Positions 34,465 through 43,465 of a stretch of 64,000 bases of DNA are shown piece after piece. The notes beneath the pieces are model-generated. The model saw only the letters and a program-made list of their open reading frames with translations. It ran no database searches and had not been told where the DNA came from. The stretch spans positions 124,001 through 188,000 of the forward strand of contig NZ_JOEV01000009.1 in NCBI RefSeq assembly GCF_000721105.1, written 5' to 3'. Each line of letters starts with the position of its first letter. Within the stretch, counting starts at the first letter, position 1. The position numbers were made by a program, and so were the translations under genes. Source of the DNA: Streptomyces cellulosae. GTDB lineage: Bacteria > Actinomycetota > Actinomycetes > Streptomycetales > Streptomycetaceae.

Positions 34465-35949
34465 TCAGGCGGTCAGCCTCGCCAGCGCCGCGTCGATGCG
34501 GGCCAGCGTCTTCTCCTTGCCCAGGACCTCCAGGGACTCGAAGAGGGGCAGGCCGACGGTGCGGCCGGTGACGGCGACGCGGACCGGGGCCTGGGCCTTC
34601 CCGAGTTTGAGACCGTGGGTCTCGCCGGCGGCCAGGACGGCCTCCTTCAGGGACTCCGGGGAGGTCCAGTCCGCGGCCTGAAGCTTCTCGCGGGCCGTGC
34701 GCAGAAGGGCGTCGCTGCCCTCCTTCATCGCCTTCGTCCAGCTCGGCTCGTCGAAGACCGGCTCGGGCAGGAACAGGAAGTCGACGTTGTCGGTGATCTC
34801 GGACAGGACCTTGAGGCGGGTCTGGGCGTGCGGGGCGATCGCGTGCCACTTGGCCTCGTCGAAGTCCTCCGGGGCCCAGGGGGCGAACGGGGCCTTCAGC
34901 CACGGGGCACAGCGCTCGGTGAAGTCCTTCACGTCCAGCAGGCGGATGTGGTCGGCGTTGATCGCCTCGCACTTCTTGAGGTCGAAGCGGGCCGGGTTGG
35001 GGTTCACGTCCGCGATGTCGAAGGCCGCGGTCATCTCGTCCATCGTGAAGATGTCCTGGTCCGCGGAGAGCGACCAGCCCAGCAGCGAGAGGTAGTTGAG
35101 CAGGCCCTCGGGCAGGAAGCCGCGCTCGCGGTAGAGGTTGAGCGACGACTGCGGGTCGCGCTTCGACAGCTTCTTGTTGCCCTCGCCCATGACGTAGGGC
35201 AGGTGGCCGAACTGCGGGATCTGCTGCGCGATGCCCAGTTCGATCAGCGCCTTGTACAGGGCGATCTGGCGGGGGGTGGAGGAGAGCAGGTCCTCGCCGC
35301 GCAGGACGTGGGTGATCTCCATCAGGGCGTCGTCGACCGGGTTGACGAGCGTGTAGAGGGGCGCTCCGTTGGCTCGTACGATCCCGTAGTCCGGCACGTT
35401 CTCCGGCGTGAACGTCAGCTCGCCGCGGACCAGGTCGGTGAAGGTGATCGTCTCGTCCGGCATGCGGAAGCGGACGATGGGCGTGCGGCCCTGGGCCACG
35501 TACTCCTCGACCTGCTCGGCGGTGAGGTCGCGGCAGTGGCCGTCGTAGCCGGACGGCCTGCCGGCCGCGCGGGCGGCCTCGCGGCGGGTGTCCAGCTCCT
35601 CCTGGGAGCAGTAGCAGCGGTAGGCGTGGCCGGCGTCCAGGAGCTTGCCCGCGACCTCCTTGTAGAGGTCCATGCGCTGCGACTGCCGGTAGGGCGCGTG
35701 CGGGCCGCCGACCTCGGGGCCCTCGTCCCAGTCGAAGCCGAGCCAGCGCATCGAGTCCAGGAGCTGGGTGTAGGACTCCTCGGAGTCGCGGGCCGCGTCG
35801 GTGTCCTCGATGCGGAAGACCAGCGTGCCCTGGTGGTGCTTGGCGAACGCCCAGTTGAACAGGGCGGTGCGGACCAGGCCCACGTGCGGGTTACCGGTGG
35901 GCGAGGGGCAGAACCGTACTCGGACGGCGGGGACGGATGCGCTAGCCAC
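34465..35949 (-). CDS. gltX: Glutamyl-tRNA synthetase (probably non-discriminating)
   Basis: 494 residues. Class I synthetase: [24 protein letters not shown] (HIGH equivalent) and KLSKRD (KMSKS loop), with [11 protein letters not shown] between. Actinobacteria lack GlnRS, so GluRS also charges tRNA-Gln, which GatCAB then amidates; this is known biology, not visible here. The GTG at 35949 overlaps the FAH stop by 8 bp with AAGG 9 nt upstream; a TTG at 35958 is an alternative. Forms an operon with the FAH gene and lies near the tRNA-Glu/Gln array. Confidence 0.96.
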   Translation of the reverse strand: MASASVPAVRVRFCPSPTGNPHVGLVRTALFNWAFAKHHQGTLVFRIEDTDAARDSEESYTQLLDSMRWLGFDWDEGPEVGGPHAPYRQSQRMDLYKEVAGKLLDAGHAYRCYCSQEELDTRREAARAAGRPSGYDGHCRDLTAEQVEEYVAQGRTPIVRFRMPDETITFTDLVRGELTFTPENVPDYGIVRANGAPLYTLVNPVDDALMEITHVLRGEDLLSSTPRQIALYKALIELGIAQQIPQFGHLPYVMGEGNKKLSKRDPQSSLNLYRERGFLPEGLLNYLSLLGWSLSADQDIFTMDEMTAAFDIADVNPNPARFDLKKCEAINADHIRLLDVKDFTERCAPWLKAPFAPWAPEDFDEAKWHAIAPHAQTRLKVLSEITDNVDFLFLPEPVFDEPSWTKAMKEGSDALLRTAREKLQAADWTSPESLKEAVLAAGETHGLKLGKAQAPVRVAVTGRTVGLPLFESLEVLGKEKTLARIDAALARLTA

Positions 35950-36736
35950 GCTTGACAACCTTGTTGGTGAGAGTGCCGATGCCTTCGATGCTGACGGCGA
36001 CCTCGTCGCCGACGGTGAGCGGTCCGACGCCTGCCGGGGTGCCCGTGAGGATCACGTCGCCGGGGAGCAGCGTCATGGCCTCGGTGATGTTCACGATCAG
36101 ATCCTCGATGGAGTGGATCATCTCGCTGGTGCGGCCGAGCTGGCGCTGCGAGCCGTTGACGGTGAGCTGGATGGTCAGGTCGGACGGGTCCAGGTCGGTC
36201 TCCACCCAGGGGCCGAGCGGGCAGGAGGTGTCGAAGCCCTTGGCCCGGGCCCACTGCTTCTCGCGCTTCTGGACGTCACGGGCGGTGATGTCGTTGGCGC
36301 AGGTGTAGCCGAAGATGACGTCCTTGACGCGCTCGCGCGGGACCTCGCGGCACATGCGGCCGATGACGACGGCCAGTTCGGCCTCGTGGTGCAGGTCCTC
36401 GGAGAAGGGCGGGTACTGGATGTCGTCGCCGGGGCCGATCACCGAGGTGGACGGCTTGAAGAAGGCGAAGGGGGCGTCGGGCACCTCGTTGCCCAGCTCG
36501 CGCGCGTGGTCCGCGTAGTTGCGGCCGAAGGCCACGACCTTGTTGGGGAGCACCGGGGGCAGCAGCCGCACCCTGGTCCCCGATTCGGAAGGTGCCAGCG
36601 GGACCTTCGTACCGGAGAGCTCGAAGTCCGTGAACGGGATGCCCTTGATGATGTCGAGGACGAGCTCGTCCGGCTGGTCACCCTCTACCGCGCCGAAGGC
36701 GACGTTCCCGTCGATGGAGAATCTGGCGATGCGCAC
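35942..36736 (-). CDS. Fumarylacetoacetate hydrolase (FAH) family protein
   Basis: 264 residues. FAH fold: [19 protein letters not shown], the metal site [39 protein letters not shown] and [14 protein letters not shown]. Members include 2-hydroxyhepta-2,4-diene-1,7-dioate isomerases and acylpyruvate/oxaloacetate decarboxylases; the substrate is undecided. GTG start. Overlaps gltX by 8 bp, a conserved Streptomyces pairing of unclear logic. Confidence 0.92.
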   Translation of the reverse strand: MRIARFSIDGNVAFGAVEGDQPDELVLDIIKGIPFTDFELSGTKVPLAPSESGTRVRLLPPVLPNKVVAFGRNYADHARELGNEVPDAPFAFFKPSTSVIGPGDDIQYPPFSEDLHHEAELAVVIGRMCREVPRERVKDVIFGYTCANDITARDVQKREKQWARAKGFDTSCPLGPWVETDLDPSDLTIQLTVNGSQRQLGRTSEMIHSIEDLIVNITEAMTLLPGDVILTGTPAGVGPLTVGDEVAVSIEGIGTLTNKVVKRG

Positions 36737-36854
36737 GGGATCCTTGCGCCCCTCACTGAGAACTGGTGTGCGTGTCGGCCACCGGCGTGCCCGCGAGCCG
36801 ACGCTGGACGCTCCAGGCTAACCGGTCGCAGGGCGTGATCATCGGGATCACCGC

Positions 36855-36930
36855 GGGAGGCGCCGCACGGAAGCGGGAGGCGCCGCACGAAAAGGGGAGG
36901 CGCCGCACGAAAAGGGGAGGCGCCGCACTA
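36855..36930. repeat. Four 20-bp tandem repeats
   Basis: Unit GGGAGGCGCCGCACGAAAAG, starting at 36855, 36875, 36895 and 36915. Units 2 and 3 are identical, the first differs internally and the last is cut short. Each unit contains GGCGCC. Lies between the FAH start and the end of the small ANPRRT-motif gene, in the FAH-gltX upstream region. Confidence 0.92.
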
Positions 36931-36982
36931 AAGAAGCTCCCCGGTCACCCGGAGAGCCTCATCGCGGCCGGCGACTGCGCGA

Positions 36983-37174
36983 CTACTCAGCGGCGGAGGA
37001 CCGGGCGGCGGGGACCTCCATCAGCACCGTACGCTTGGGGTTGGCGGTCTGCTCGGGGAGGTCGACTGAGTGCTCCGGCTGGTCCGGGGTCCGCAGTTCG
37101 TCGGCGTCCTTCAGGTGCGCCAGCGTCGTGCGCCGCGGGTTGGCGATCTTGTGGAACATCATCGTCGTCTTCAC
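36983..37174 (-). CDS. Small protein with a duplicated ANP(R/K)RT motif, function unknown
   Basis: 63 residues, MKTTMMFHKIANPRRTTLAHL, then a middle acidic segment (DADELRTPDQPEHSVDLPEQ), then TANPKRTVLMEVPAARSSAAE. The motif ANP-basic-RT followed by a hydrophobic pair occurs twice, ~32 residues apart. No signal peptide or membrane segment. GTG at 37174 is used; the ATGs at 37162 and 37159 are alternatives, and no start has a good ribosome site. Divergent from cvn1. It resembles short Streptomyces conserved proteins, but I cannot assign a role. Confidence 0.65.
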   Translation of the reverse strand: MKTTMMFHKIANPRRTTLAHLKDADELRTPDQPEHSVDLPEQTANPKRTVLMEVPAARSSAAE

Positions 37175-37774
37175 GGTTCTTACGAGACCTGTCCTGTACG
37201 TGCGCCGGGCGGGCCGAAGGGCGCCGCGGCCGACGCGGGTTGTCGGATGTGCCATCCCTGTAAAGCGTCAGGCTAGACACGCCATTCCCCGCCGAAGCCG
37301 CGAACACCCCATGACCCGCATGTGAGTTTGCTCACGAAGGTACCGGCAAATGGGTTATACCGGACAGGTAACCCACCCCCGCGAAACGGACATTGGCCGC
37401 CTGAAGCCCTCATTCCGCTCCTGATCATCGCGACTGGGACACCCCTCCCCTCCAGGTGACTCGCGGAGATAAGTCCGGTATGGAGGAGATCGGGTGACAC
37501 AACCGGTGACTTCGTACTCACGTGCTGTCATGTAGGTCACGGCTCGGCTCACGGCCTTGTTGGAGATCCGGCACTGTGCTGGAATTCCACGGACCGCCGC
37601 AGGATCGAGCCGGCGCACAGGGGGCGCACAGAAGCGCCGAGTGGCGGCGAGAATGGGGGAGCCCGCGCCGGTCACTCACGACCATCAGGGTGCGTTTTCA
37701 GGACGCCCCCTACGACGCCGACACCGTCCTTCCGTTCGCGCGGAAGGGCGCCTGGTCCAGAGGTTGCGACGCTA
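37175..37774. other. 600-bp regulatory interval upstream of cvn1
   Basis: No supported gene. The DNA is locally less GC-rich than its surroundings at 37300-37540. It contains a Crp-like dyad (37321-37336), and GGGTTA-N11-TAACCC at 37352-37374. It must hold the promoters of the small ANPRRT gene (leftward) and of cvn1 (rightward). Confidence 0.6.
37321..37336. promoter_or_regulatory. Crp-like site TGTGAGTTTGCTCACG
   Basis: TGTGA-N6-TCACG matches the general Crp dyad (TGTGA-N6-TCACA) with one mismatch. Located ~150 bp upstream of the ANPRRT gene start and ~440 bp upstream of cvnA1. Binding by the Streptomyces Crp is inference. Confidence 0.45.
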
Positions 37775-40700
37775 GTGCAGGGACGTTTCAAGAGGGATGG
37801 CAGTGCTTCGGCGGAGCCGGAGCCGCATGGCGGGACTGGCCCGACGGCCGGCAGCTCCTCGCCCCAGCACGCCCAGAACCCGGGCCCGGCCGCGGTCGGC
37901 GACGGCGGTGAGCGCTCCGGGCGCCGCGGCGCGTCCACGGCATCAGGCTCGTCCGCTCCGACCACGCCGCCGGTGAAGCCGCCGAAGGGTGCGTCCGGAC
38001 CCGGCTCGCGAATAGCCCTGCGCAACTGGCGCATCTCCACGCGTCTGGTCGCGCTGCTGACGCTCCCCGTGGTCGCGGCCACCACGTTGGGCGCCGTGCG
38101 CATCAACCAGTCCATGGACGACATCCAGCAGCTCGACAACATGAAGCTGCTGACCGAGATGACCAAGCAGGCCACCGAACTCGCCGCCGCGCTCCAGGAG
38201 GAGCGCGACCAGTCGGCCGGCCCGCTGGCGCACGGAGCGGCCACCGACTACACGGTCAGGGGCTACCGCAGCAAGACCGACCGGGCCGTGCAGTCGTTCA
38301 CGAACGCCGCGGAGGACATCGACTCCGCCGACCTGCAGGGCGTCCGCGAGAGCCTCGTCGGCCTCGTCCGGGACCTGACCGGCCTGTCCCGGATCCGCAA
38401 CTCGGCCTACGAGACCAAGAACAACGCCTCGCAGACCGTCGAGAGCTACCACCGCCTCATCACCCACCTGCTCGACCTCTCGCAGGACATGGCGGAGGCC
38501 ACCAGCAACCCGGAGATGATCTCGCGCACGCGCGCCCTGGCGGCCTTCTCCTCCGCCAAGGAGTACGCGTCCGTCCAGCGCGCGGTCCTCGCGGCCGCGC
38601 TGCCGGCCAGCAACAACATCTTCGGCAATCTGAGCGAGAACGACCGGCTGTACGCCGACGGCGCCCAGGAGAGCGAGAACTCCGAGCTCGCCACCTTCCG
38701 CAGCATCTACGGCACGGACCGCGCCACCGAACTCCTCAAGCCCGTCGAGGACGGCAACCCCACCATCCAGGCCACCGACCAGTACGGCGGCCGTGCCTTC
38801 CAGACCGGTCTCAGCCAGTTGGACAAGCGCTCCTACAAGGACTGGGTGGACGACAGCTCGATCAAGATCGAGGAAATGGGCAAGATCGAGCACACGCTGC
38901 TCGAGGACATGGAGCAGAAGGCCCGCCAGCTGCGCAACGAGTCCGAGCGCGACGCGATCATCTCCGGTGTCCTGATCCTGCTCGTCCTCGGTATCTCGCT
39001 GGTCGGCGCGTTCGTCGTCGCCCGGTCCATGATCCGCTCGCTGCGCCGGCTCCAGGAGACCGCCACCAAGGTCGCCCAGGACCGGCTGCCCGAGCTGGTC
39101 AAGCAGCTGTCCGAGTCCGACCCGCAGGACGTCGACACGTCCGTGGAGTCGGTCGGTGTGCACTCCCGGGACGAGATCGGCCAGGTGGCCGCGGCCTTCG
39201 ACGACGTGCACCGCGAGGCGGTCCGCCTCGCCGCCGAGCAGGCCCTTCTGCGAGGCAACGTCAACGCGATGTTCACCAACCTCTCGCGCCGCTCCCAGGG
39301 CCTCATCCAGCGTCAGCTCTCGCTCATCTCCGAACTGGAGTCCCGCGAGGCCGACCCGGACCAGCTGTCCTCGCTGTTCAAGCTCGACCACCTCGCGACC
39401 CGTATGCGCCGTAACGGTGAGAACCTCCTCGTCCTCGCCGGTGAGGAGCCGGGGCGCCGCTGGACCCGTCCGGTCCCGCTGGTCGACGTGCTGCGTGCCG
39501 CCGCGTCCGAGGTGGAGCAGTACGAGCGCATCGAGCTGGCCTCCGTACCGACCACCGAAGTGGCCGGCCGGGTCGTCAACGACCTCGTGCACCTGCTCGC
39601 CGAGCTGTTGGAGAACGCGACCTCGTTCTCCTCGCCGCAGACCAAGGTCAAGGTCACCGGTCACGCGCTGCCCGACGGCCGGGTCCTGATCGAGATCCAC
39701 GACACCGGCATCGGCCTCTCCCCCGAGGACCTCGCCGCGATCAACGAGCGGCTCGCCTCGCCGCCCACCGTGGACGTCTCCGTCTCCCGCCGCATGGGTC
39801 TGTTCGTGGTCGGCCGGCTGTCCCAGCGCCACGGCATCCGCATCCAGCTGCGCCCGTCCGACTCCGGTGGTACGACCGCGCTGGTCATGCTCCCCGTCGA
39901 TGTCGCGCAGGGCGGCAAGAAGCCCCAGCCGAAGCCCGGTCAGGGCGCCGGTGCCGGTGGCGGCATGGCCGCCGCGGCGGCCGGTGTGGCGGCGGCCCGG
40001 CGCGGCAACGGCCAGCCGGGCGGCGGTGCCCTCGGCGCCGGGGCCGGCGCCGGCGCGCTGGGCGGTGGTGCCCCCACGGGCGGTCGCCTCAACGCCGGTC
40101 AGGGACCGCGGGCCGCACTGCCCGGCCGGGACGCGGGCGGTCGTCCGGGAGCCCCGGGCGCGGCGCGCGGACCGCAGGGTCCGGGCGCGCCCCAGCAGGG
40201 CCGGCCCGCTCCGGCGGGTGCCGGCTTCGGCGCTCCGGCGCCGGGCGCGCCGCAGGGTCTGCAGGCCGCGGGCACCGGTGGTCCGCAGGGCCAGGCGCCG
40301 TTCGGCGGCGGCCAGGACGCCTTCGGAGGCGGTCAGAACGCCTTCGGGAGCGGTCAGGACTCCTTCGGCGGCGCCCGGGGTGCCGTCCCCCAGCAGCCGC
40401 CGTCCTCGAACAAGGGCTCGGAGTCGCAGGGCCGGCGTCGTCGGCCGCAGCTTCCCGGGCGCGGTGGTCCGCGGGCCGAACTGCCCGGCAGCAACCAGCC
40501 CCGTACGCCCAGCTGGAGCGATGAGAACGCGCAGCCGCCGGTGCCGCGGGCCTCGCTGGACGCCCCGCGCGGCCATGACGAGCAGGACTCGGCGCAGACC
40601 TCCCGGATGCCGCGGATCGACGACCGGCAGGGCCCGGGCGCGACGGCGGAGATGCCGGCGATACCGCGGCTCGACGACCGTCAGGGTCCCGCGTCCACTT

Positions 40701-41602
40701 CTGGGTTTGCCCGTCCGGACTTCGACGCTCCGGCGCCGGGCTCCCCGCAGCACACCGGGCAGTTCCCCCGTCCGGGCACGAGCGGCGGGCAGAACGGCCG
40801 CAGCGACCTGCCGGACCAGAACGCCGACGGCTCGTTCGTCCGCTCCGACGTCTTCGGCGCCCCGGGCGGTCAGAACGACCCGGCGACCTCGTCGACCACG
40901 GGTCAGTTCGCCTCCCCACAGGCGTACGACAGCGACTCGACCGGACAGTTCCCGCAGCCCGGGTTCGACGGCGCCAGTGGCCAGTTCGCCCGGCCCGGGT
41001 ACGACGGCGGCTCCACCGGCCAGTTCGAGCGTCCGCAGGTCAACGGCCTGCCTGGCGGCGACTTCGGTGCTCCGCGTCCGCCGGCTCCGCAGCGTCCGCA
41101 GCAGCGGCCGGTCCGCCCGGAACCCGAGGCGCTGCCGCCCGCGGGTCCCGGTGACGGCCGCACACCGCTGTACGACACGCTCGAGACCAACTGGTTCCAC
41201 GGTCAGCAGAACGAGCAGCAGAACGAGCAGCAGAGCAACGGCTCGGCTCCCGCTCCGGCGGCCCGGCAGCAGCCGCAGGCTCCCGCTGCCCCCCAACGTC
41301 CCGTAGCCAGCTCCTGGCGCAGCTCGCCGAACGACGAACTCGTCCGGCAGGCAGAGCGCGTCCGGCAGCCGGCCGCGGGCGGCGTCACCACCTCCGGCCT
41401 GCCGCGCAGGGTGCCCCGGGCGAACCTCGTCCCGGGCACGGCCCAGCAGCAACAGCACCAAGCCGGTCCGCAGGTCTCGCGTGCGCCTGACGACGTACGC
41501 GGCCGGCTGACCAATCTCCGTCGGGGCATCGCTCAAGGTCGACAGGCCGGTACCGGCCAGACCGGGAGCTTCCCGAGCCCCACTCACCAGCAGGAGCGTT
41601 AG
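37775..41602 (+). CDS. cvnA1: CvnA1, conservon histidine-kinase-like membrane protein
   Basis: 1275 residues. Pro/Gly-rich cytoplasmic head (1-~85), TM1 ~91-108 (LVALLTLPVVAATTLGAV), a ~280-residue extracellular NIT-type sensor (AAALQEERDQSAGPLAHG), TM2 ~393-415, a HAMP-like linker, a dimerisation helix, and an HATPase_c domain (HLLAELLENATSF, DTGIGLSPEDL, GGTTALVML). The C-terminal ~570 residues are Gly/Pro/Gln/Arg low complexity with repeated SGQFxxPG units, ending in a conserved GLPRRVPRANLVPG...RLTNLRRGI motif. Conservons are eukaryote-like GPCR/G-protein analogues that tune morphogenesis and antibiotics. GTG start with AGAGG upstream; cvnB follows directly. Confidence 0.92.
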   Translation: MQGRFKRDGSASAEPEPHGGTGPTAGSSSPQHAQNPGPAAVGDGGERSGRRGASTASGSSAPTTPPVKPPKGASGPGSRIALRNWRISTRLVALLTLPVVAATTLGAVRINQSMDDIQQLDNMKLLTEMTKQATELAAALQEERDQSAGPLAHGAATDYTVRGYRSKTDRAVQSFTNAAEDIDSADLQGVRESLVGLVRDLTGLSRIRNSAYETKNNASQTVESYHRLITHLLDLSQDMAEATSNPEMISRTRALAAFSSAKEYASVQRAVLAAALPASNNIFGNLSENDRLYADGAQESENSELATFRSIYGTDRATELLKPVEDGNPTIQATDQYGGRAFQTGLSQLDKRSYKDWVDDSSIKIEEMGKIEHTLLEDMEQKARQLRNESERDAIISGVLILLVLGISLVGAFVVARSMIRSLRRLQETATKVAQDRLPELVKQLSESDPQDVDTSVESVGVHSRDEIGQVAAAFDDVHREAVRLAAEQALLRGNVNAMFTNLSRRSQGLIQRQLSLISELESREADPDQLSSLFKLDHLATRMRRNGENLLVLAGEEPGRRWTRPVPLVDVLRAAASEVEQYERIELASVPTTEVAGRVVNDLVHLLAELLENATSFSSPQTKVKVTGHALPDGRVLIEIHDTGIGLSPEDLAAINERLASPPTVDVSVSRRMGLFVVGRLSQRHGIRIQLRPSDSGGTTALVMLPVDVAQGGKKPQPKPGQGAGAGGGMAAAAAGVAAARRGNGQPGGGALGAGAGAGALGGGAPTGGRLNAGQGPRAALPGRDAGGRPGAPGAARGPQGPGAPQQGRPAPAGAGFGAPAPGAPQGLQAAGTGGPQGQAPFGGGQDAFGGGQNAFGSGQDSFGGARGAVPQQPPSSNKGSESQGRRRRPQLPGRGGPRAELPGSNQPRTPSWSDENAQPPVPRASLDAPRGHDEQDSAQTSRMPRIDDRQGPGATAEMPAIPRLDDRQGPASTSGFARPDFDAPAPGSPQHTGQFPRPGTSGGQNGRSDLPDQNADGSFVRSDVFGAPGGQNDPATSSTTGQFASPQAYDSDSTGQFPQPGFDGASGQFARPGYDGGSTGQFERPQVNGLPGGDFGAPRPPAPQRPQQRPVRPEPEALPPAGPGDGRTPLYDTLETNWFHGQQNEQQNEQQSNGSAPAPAARQQPQAPAAPQRPVASSWRSSPNDELVRQAERVRQPAAGGVTTSGLPRRVPRANLVPGTAQQQQHQAGPQVSRAPDDVRGRLTNLRRGIAQGRQAGTGQTGSFPSPTHQQER

Positions 41603-42025
41603 TTGAGCCCGATGAGCCAGGCGGCACAGAACCTGAACTGGTTGATCACCAACTTCGTGGACAACACCCCCGGGGTGTCCCACACCGTCGTCGTGTCCGC
41701 CGACGGTCTCCTGCTGGCCATGTCCGAGGGTTTCCCGCGTGACCGTGCCGATCAGCTGGCGGCCGTCGCGTCCGGACTCACCTCACTCACGGCCGGCGCC
41801 TCCCGGATCTTCGAGGGCGGCGACGTGGCACAGACAGTGGTCGAGATGGAGCGGGGATTCCTGTTCCTGATGTCCGTCTCCGACGGCTCGTCGCTGGCCG
41901 TACTCGCTCACCCCGACTGCGACATCGGCCTCGTCGGTTATGAGATGGCGCTGCTGGTCGACCGCGCGGGCGCGGTGCTCACGCCCGACCTGCGCGCCGA
42001 GCTCCAAGGCAGTCTGCTCCACTGA
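41603..42025 (+). CDS. cvnB1: CvnB1, roadblock/LC7-domain protein
   Basis: 140 residues. Roadblock/LC7 fold (NLNWLITNFVDNTPGVSHTVVVSADGLLLAMSEGFPRDRADQLAAVASGL). Roadblock proteins act as scaffolds or GTPase partners such as MglB, so a role toward CvnD is likely. I use the TTG at 41603 because GGAG lies 6 nt upstream and the cvn2 copy has GTG at the matching position; an ATG at 41612 is the alternative. Directly abuts the cvnA1 stop. Confidence 0.93.
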   Translation: MSPMSQAAQNLNWLITNFVDNTPGVSHTVVVSADGLLLAMSEGFPRDRADQLAAVASGLTSLTAGASRIFEGGDVAQTVVEMERGFLFLMSVSDGSSLAVLAHPDCDIGLVGYEMALLVDRAGAVLTPDLRAELQGSLLH

Positions 42026-42136
42026 CCCGCACCGGATCCACCCGTGTCACCACATCACCGTCCGGCCGCCACAATTCCCCCCACCGGCCTTCAGACGGCT
42101 TGACCGATCGATCTTGCTGTCCCGCCCGGAGGACTC

Positions 42137-42532
42137 ATGACCCCGCCCACCGCCTCTCATGATCCGTACGCGGAGCCGTACGAGGATGAGGGCGACCAGC
42201 CGCTGGTACGCCCCTACGCGATGACCGGCGGCCGGACCCGGCCGCGCTACCAGCTCGCCATCGAAGCCCTGATCAGCACCACGGCCGACCCTGCGGCGCT
42301 CATGGGGCTGCTCCCCGAGCACCAGCGGATCTGCCACCTGTGCCGGGAGGTGAAGTCGGTCGCCGAGGTCTCGGCGCTGCTGGCCATGCCTCTGGGCGTG
42401 GCCCGGATTCTTGTCGCGGACCTCGCGGAGGCCGGGCTCGTCGCCATTCACCAGCCGGGCGGCGACGAGAGCACCGGCGCTCCGGACGTGACACTGCTCG
42501 AAAGGGTGCTCAGTGGACTACGCAAGCTCTGA
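42137..42532 (+). CDS. cvnC1: CvnC1, DUF742 protein
   Basis: 131 residues. DUF742 core PLVRPYAMTGGRTRPRYQLAIEALI...LPEHQRICHLCREVKSVAEVSALLAMPLGVARILVADLAEAGLVAIH, a winged-helix-like fold with one CHLC pair. It has no operator-like context, and its role in conservons is unresolved (possible adaptor). ATG with GGAGGACTC upstream. The last 20 bp overlap cvnD1. Confidence 0.93.
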   Translation: MTPPTASHDPYAEPYEDEGDQPLVRPYAMTGGRTRPRYQLAIEALISTTADPAALMGLLPEHQRICHLCREVKSVAEVSALLAMPLGVARILVADLAEAGLVAIHQPGGDESTGAPDVTLLERVLSGLRKL

Positions 42533-43088
42533 CGGAGGCCGGGCGACCACCTCCGCGAAGATCGTGGTGGCGGGTGGCTTCGGCGTGGGCAAGACCACGT
42601 TCGTGGGCGCCGTCTCCGAGATCAACCCGCTGCGCACCGAGGCCGTGATGACGTCCGCGAGCGCGGGCATCGACGACCTGACCCACACCGGGGACAAGAC
42701 GACCACCACGGTCGCCATGGACTTCGGCCGCATCACGCTCGACCAGGACCTGATCCTGTACCTCTTCGGTACGCCGGGCCAGGACCGCTTCTGGTTCATG
42801 TGGGACGACCTGGTGCGCGGCGCGATCGGCGCGGTCGTCCTGGTGGACACCCGCCGGCTCGCCGACTGCTTCCCCGCGGTCGACTACTTCGAGAACAGCG
42901 GTCTGCCGTTCGTCGTGGCGCTCAACGGCTTCGACGGGCACCAGCCGTATCAGCCCGAGGAGGTCCGCGAGGCCCTGCAGATCGGGCCCGACACCCCGAT
43001 CATCACCACCGACGCCCGCCACCGCTCCGATGCCAAGGGTGCTCTGATCACGCTGGTCGAGCACGCTTTGATGGCACGTCTGCGGTAG
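42513..43088 (+). CDS. cvnD1: CvnD1, small Ras-like GTPase
   Basis: 191 residues. P-loop GGFGVGKTTFVGAVSEI, switch II/Walker B-like LYLFGTPGQDRFW, and ALNGFDG in place of NKxD. This is the MglA/Arf-like bacterial GTPase of the conservon, expected to cycle with CvnA/CvnB at the membrane. GTG start inside the 3' end of cvnC1 (20-bp overlap, coupled). Confidence 0.94.
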   Translation: MDYASSDGGRATTSAKIVVAGGFGVGKTTFVGAVSEINPLRTEAVMTSASAGIDDLTHTGDKTTTTVAMDFGRITLDQDLILYLFGTPGQDRFWFMWDDLVRGAIGAVVLVDTRRLADCFPAVDYFENSGLPFVVALNGFDGHQPYQPEEVREALQIGPDTPIITTDARHRSDAKGALITLVEHALMARLR

Positions 43089-43465
43089 CGCCCAAATCGT
43101 CCGTGCAATACGGCAGTTGTCGTAGATGTACCGGAGCCGACTGTGTCCTTTGACACGGTCGGCCCCGGTGTTCATAACGTTTCGGCAGAGGAATCCGGTG
43201 GTATGGCCACGCGTCGCGGTCAACCGGTCTCGCTGCGCGCACGAAAGCCCCGTCTTTTGGCGGGGCTCGTTCTTTATGACCGTTTTATCTGGGGCTTACA
43301 TCACTCCGAATCCTCGCTCCGCACTGTTTGGAAGTGCGCAGGACGGCGTGCTGGAATGCCTGAACTGCCCAATAGTCAAAGACGTACTCACCGGTCGATG
43401 GCGCACTGGGCTCTGAGACACTGCGGCACAACGTTGGTGCCCGCCGCCGAGAGGTTGTTGGTCGA
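43089..43465. other. 377-bp spacer between cvn1 and cvn2
   Basis: No gene seen. Contains a terminator at 43246-43267 and, after it, the probable cvn2 promoter region. A GAGAGGTTGT upstream of cvnA2 parallels the AGAGGTTGC upstream of cvnA1. Confidence 0.6.
43246..43267 (+). terminator. cvn1 terminator
   Basis: Seven-bp stem AGCCCCG/CGGGGCT with loop TCTTTTGG, followed by CGTTCTTT. Lies 158 bp after cvnD1. Confidence 0.75.
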
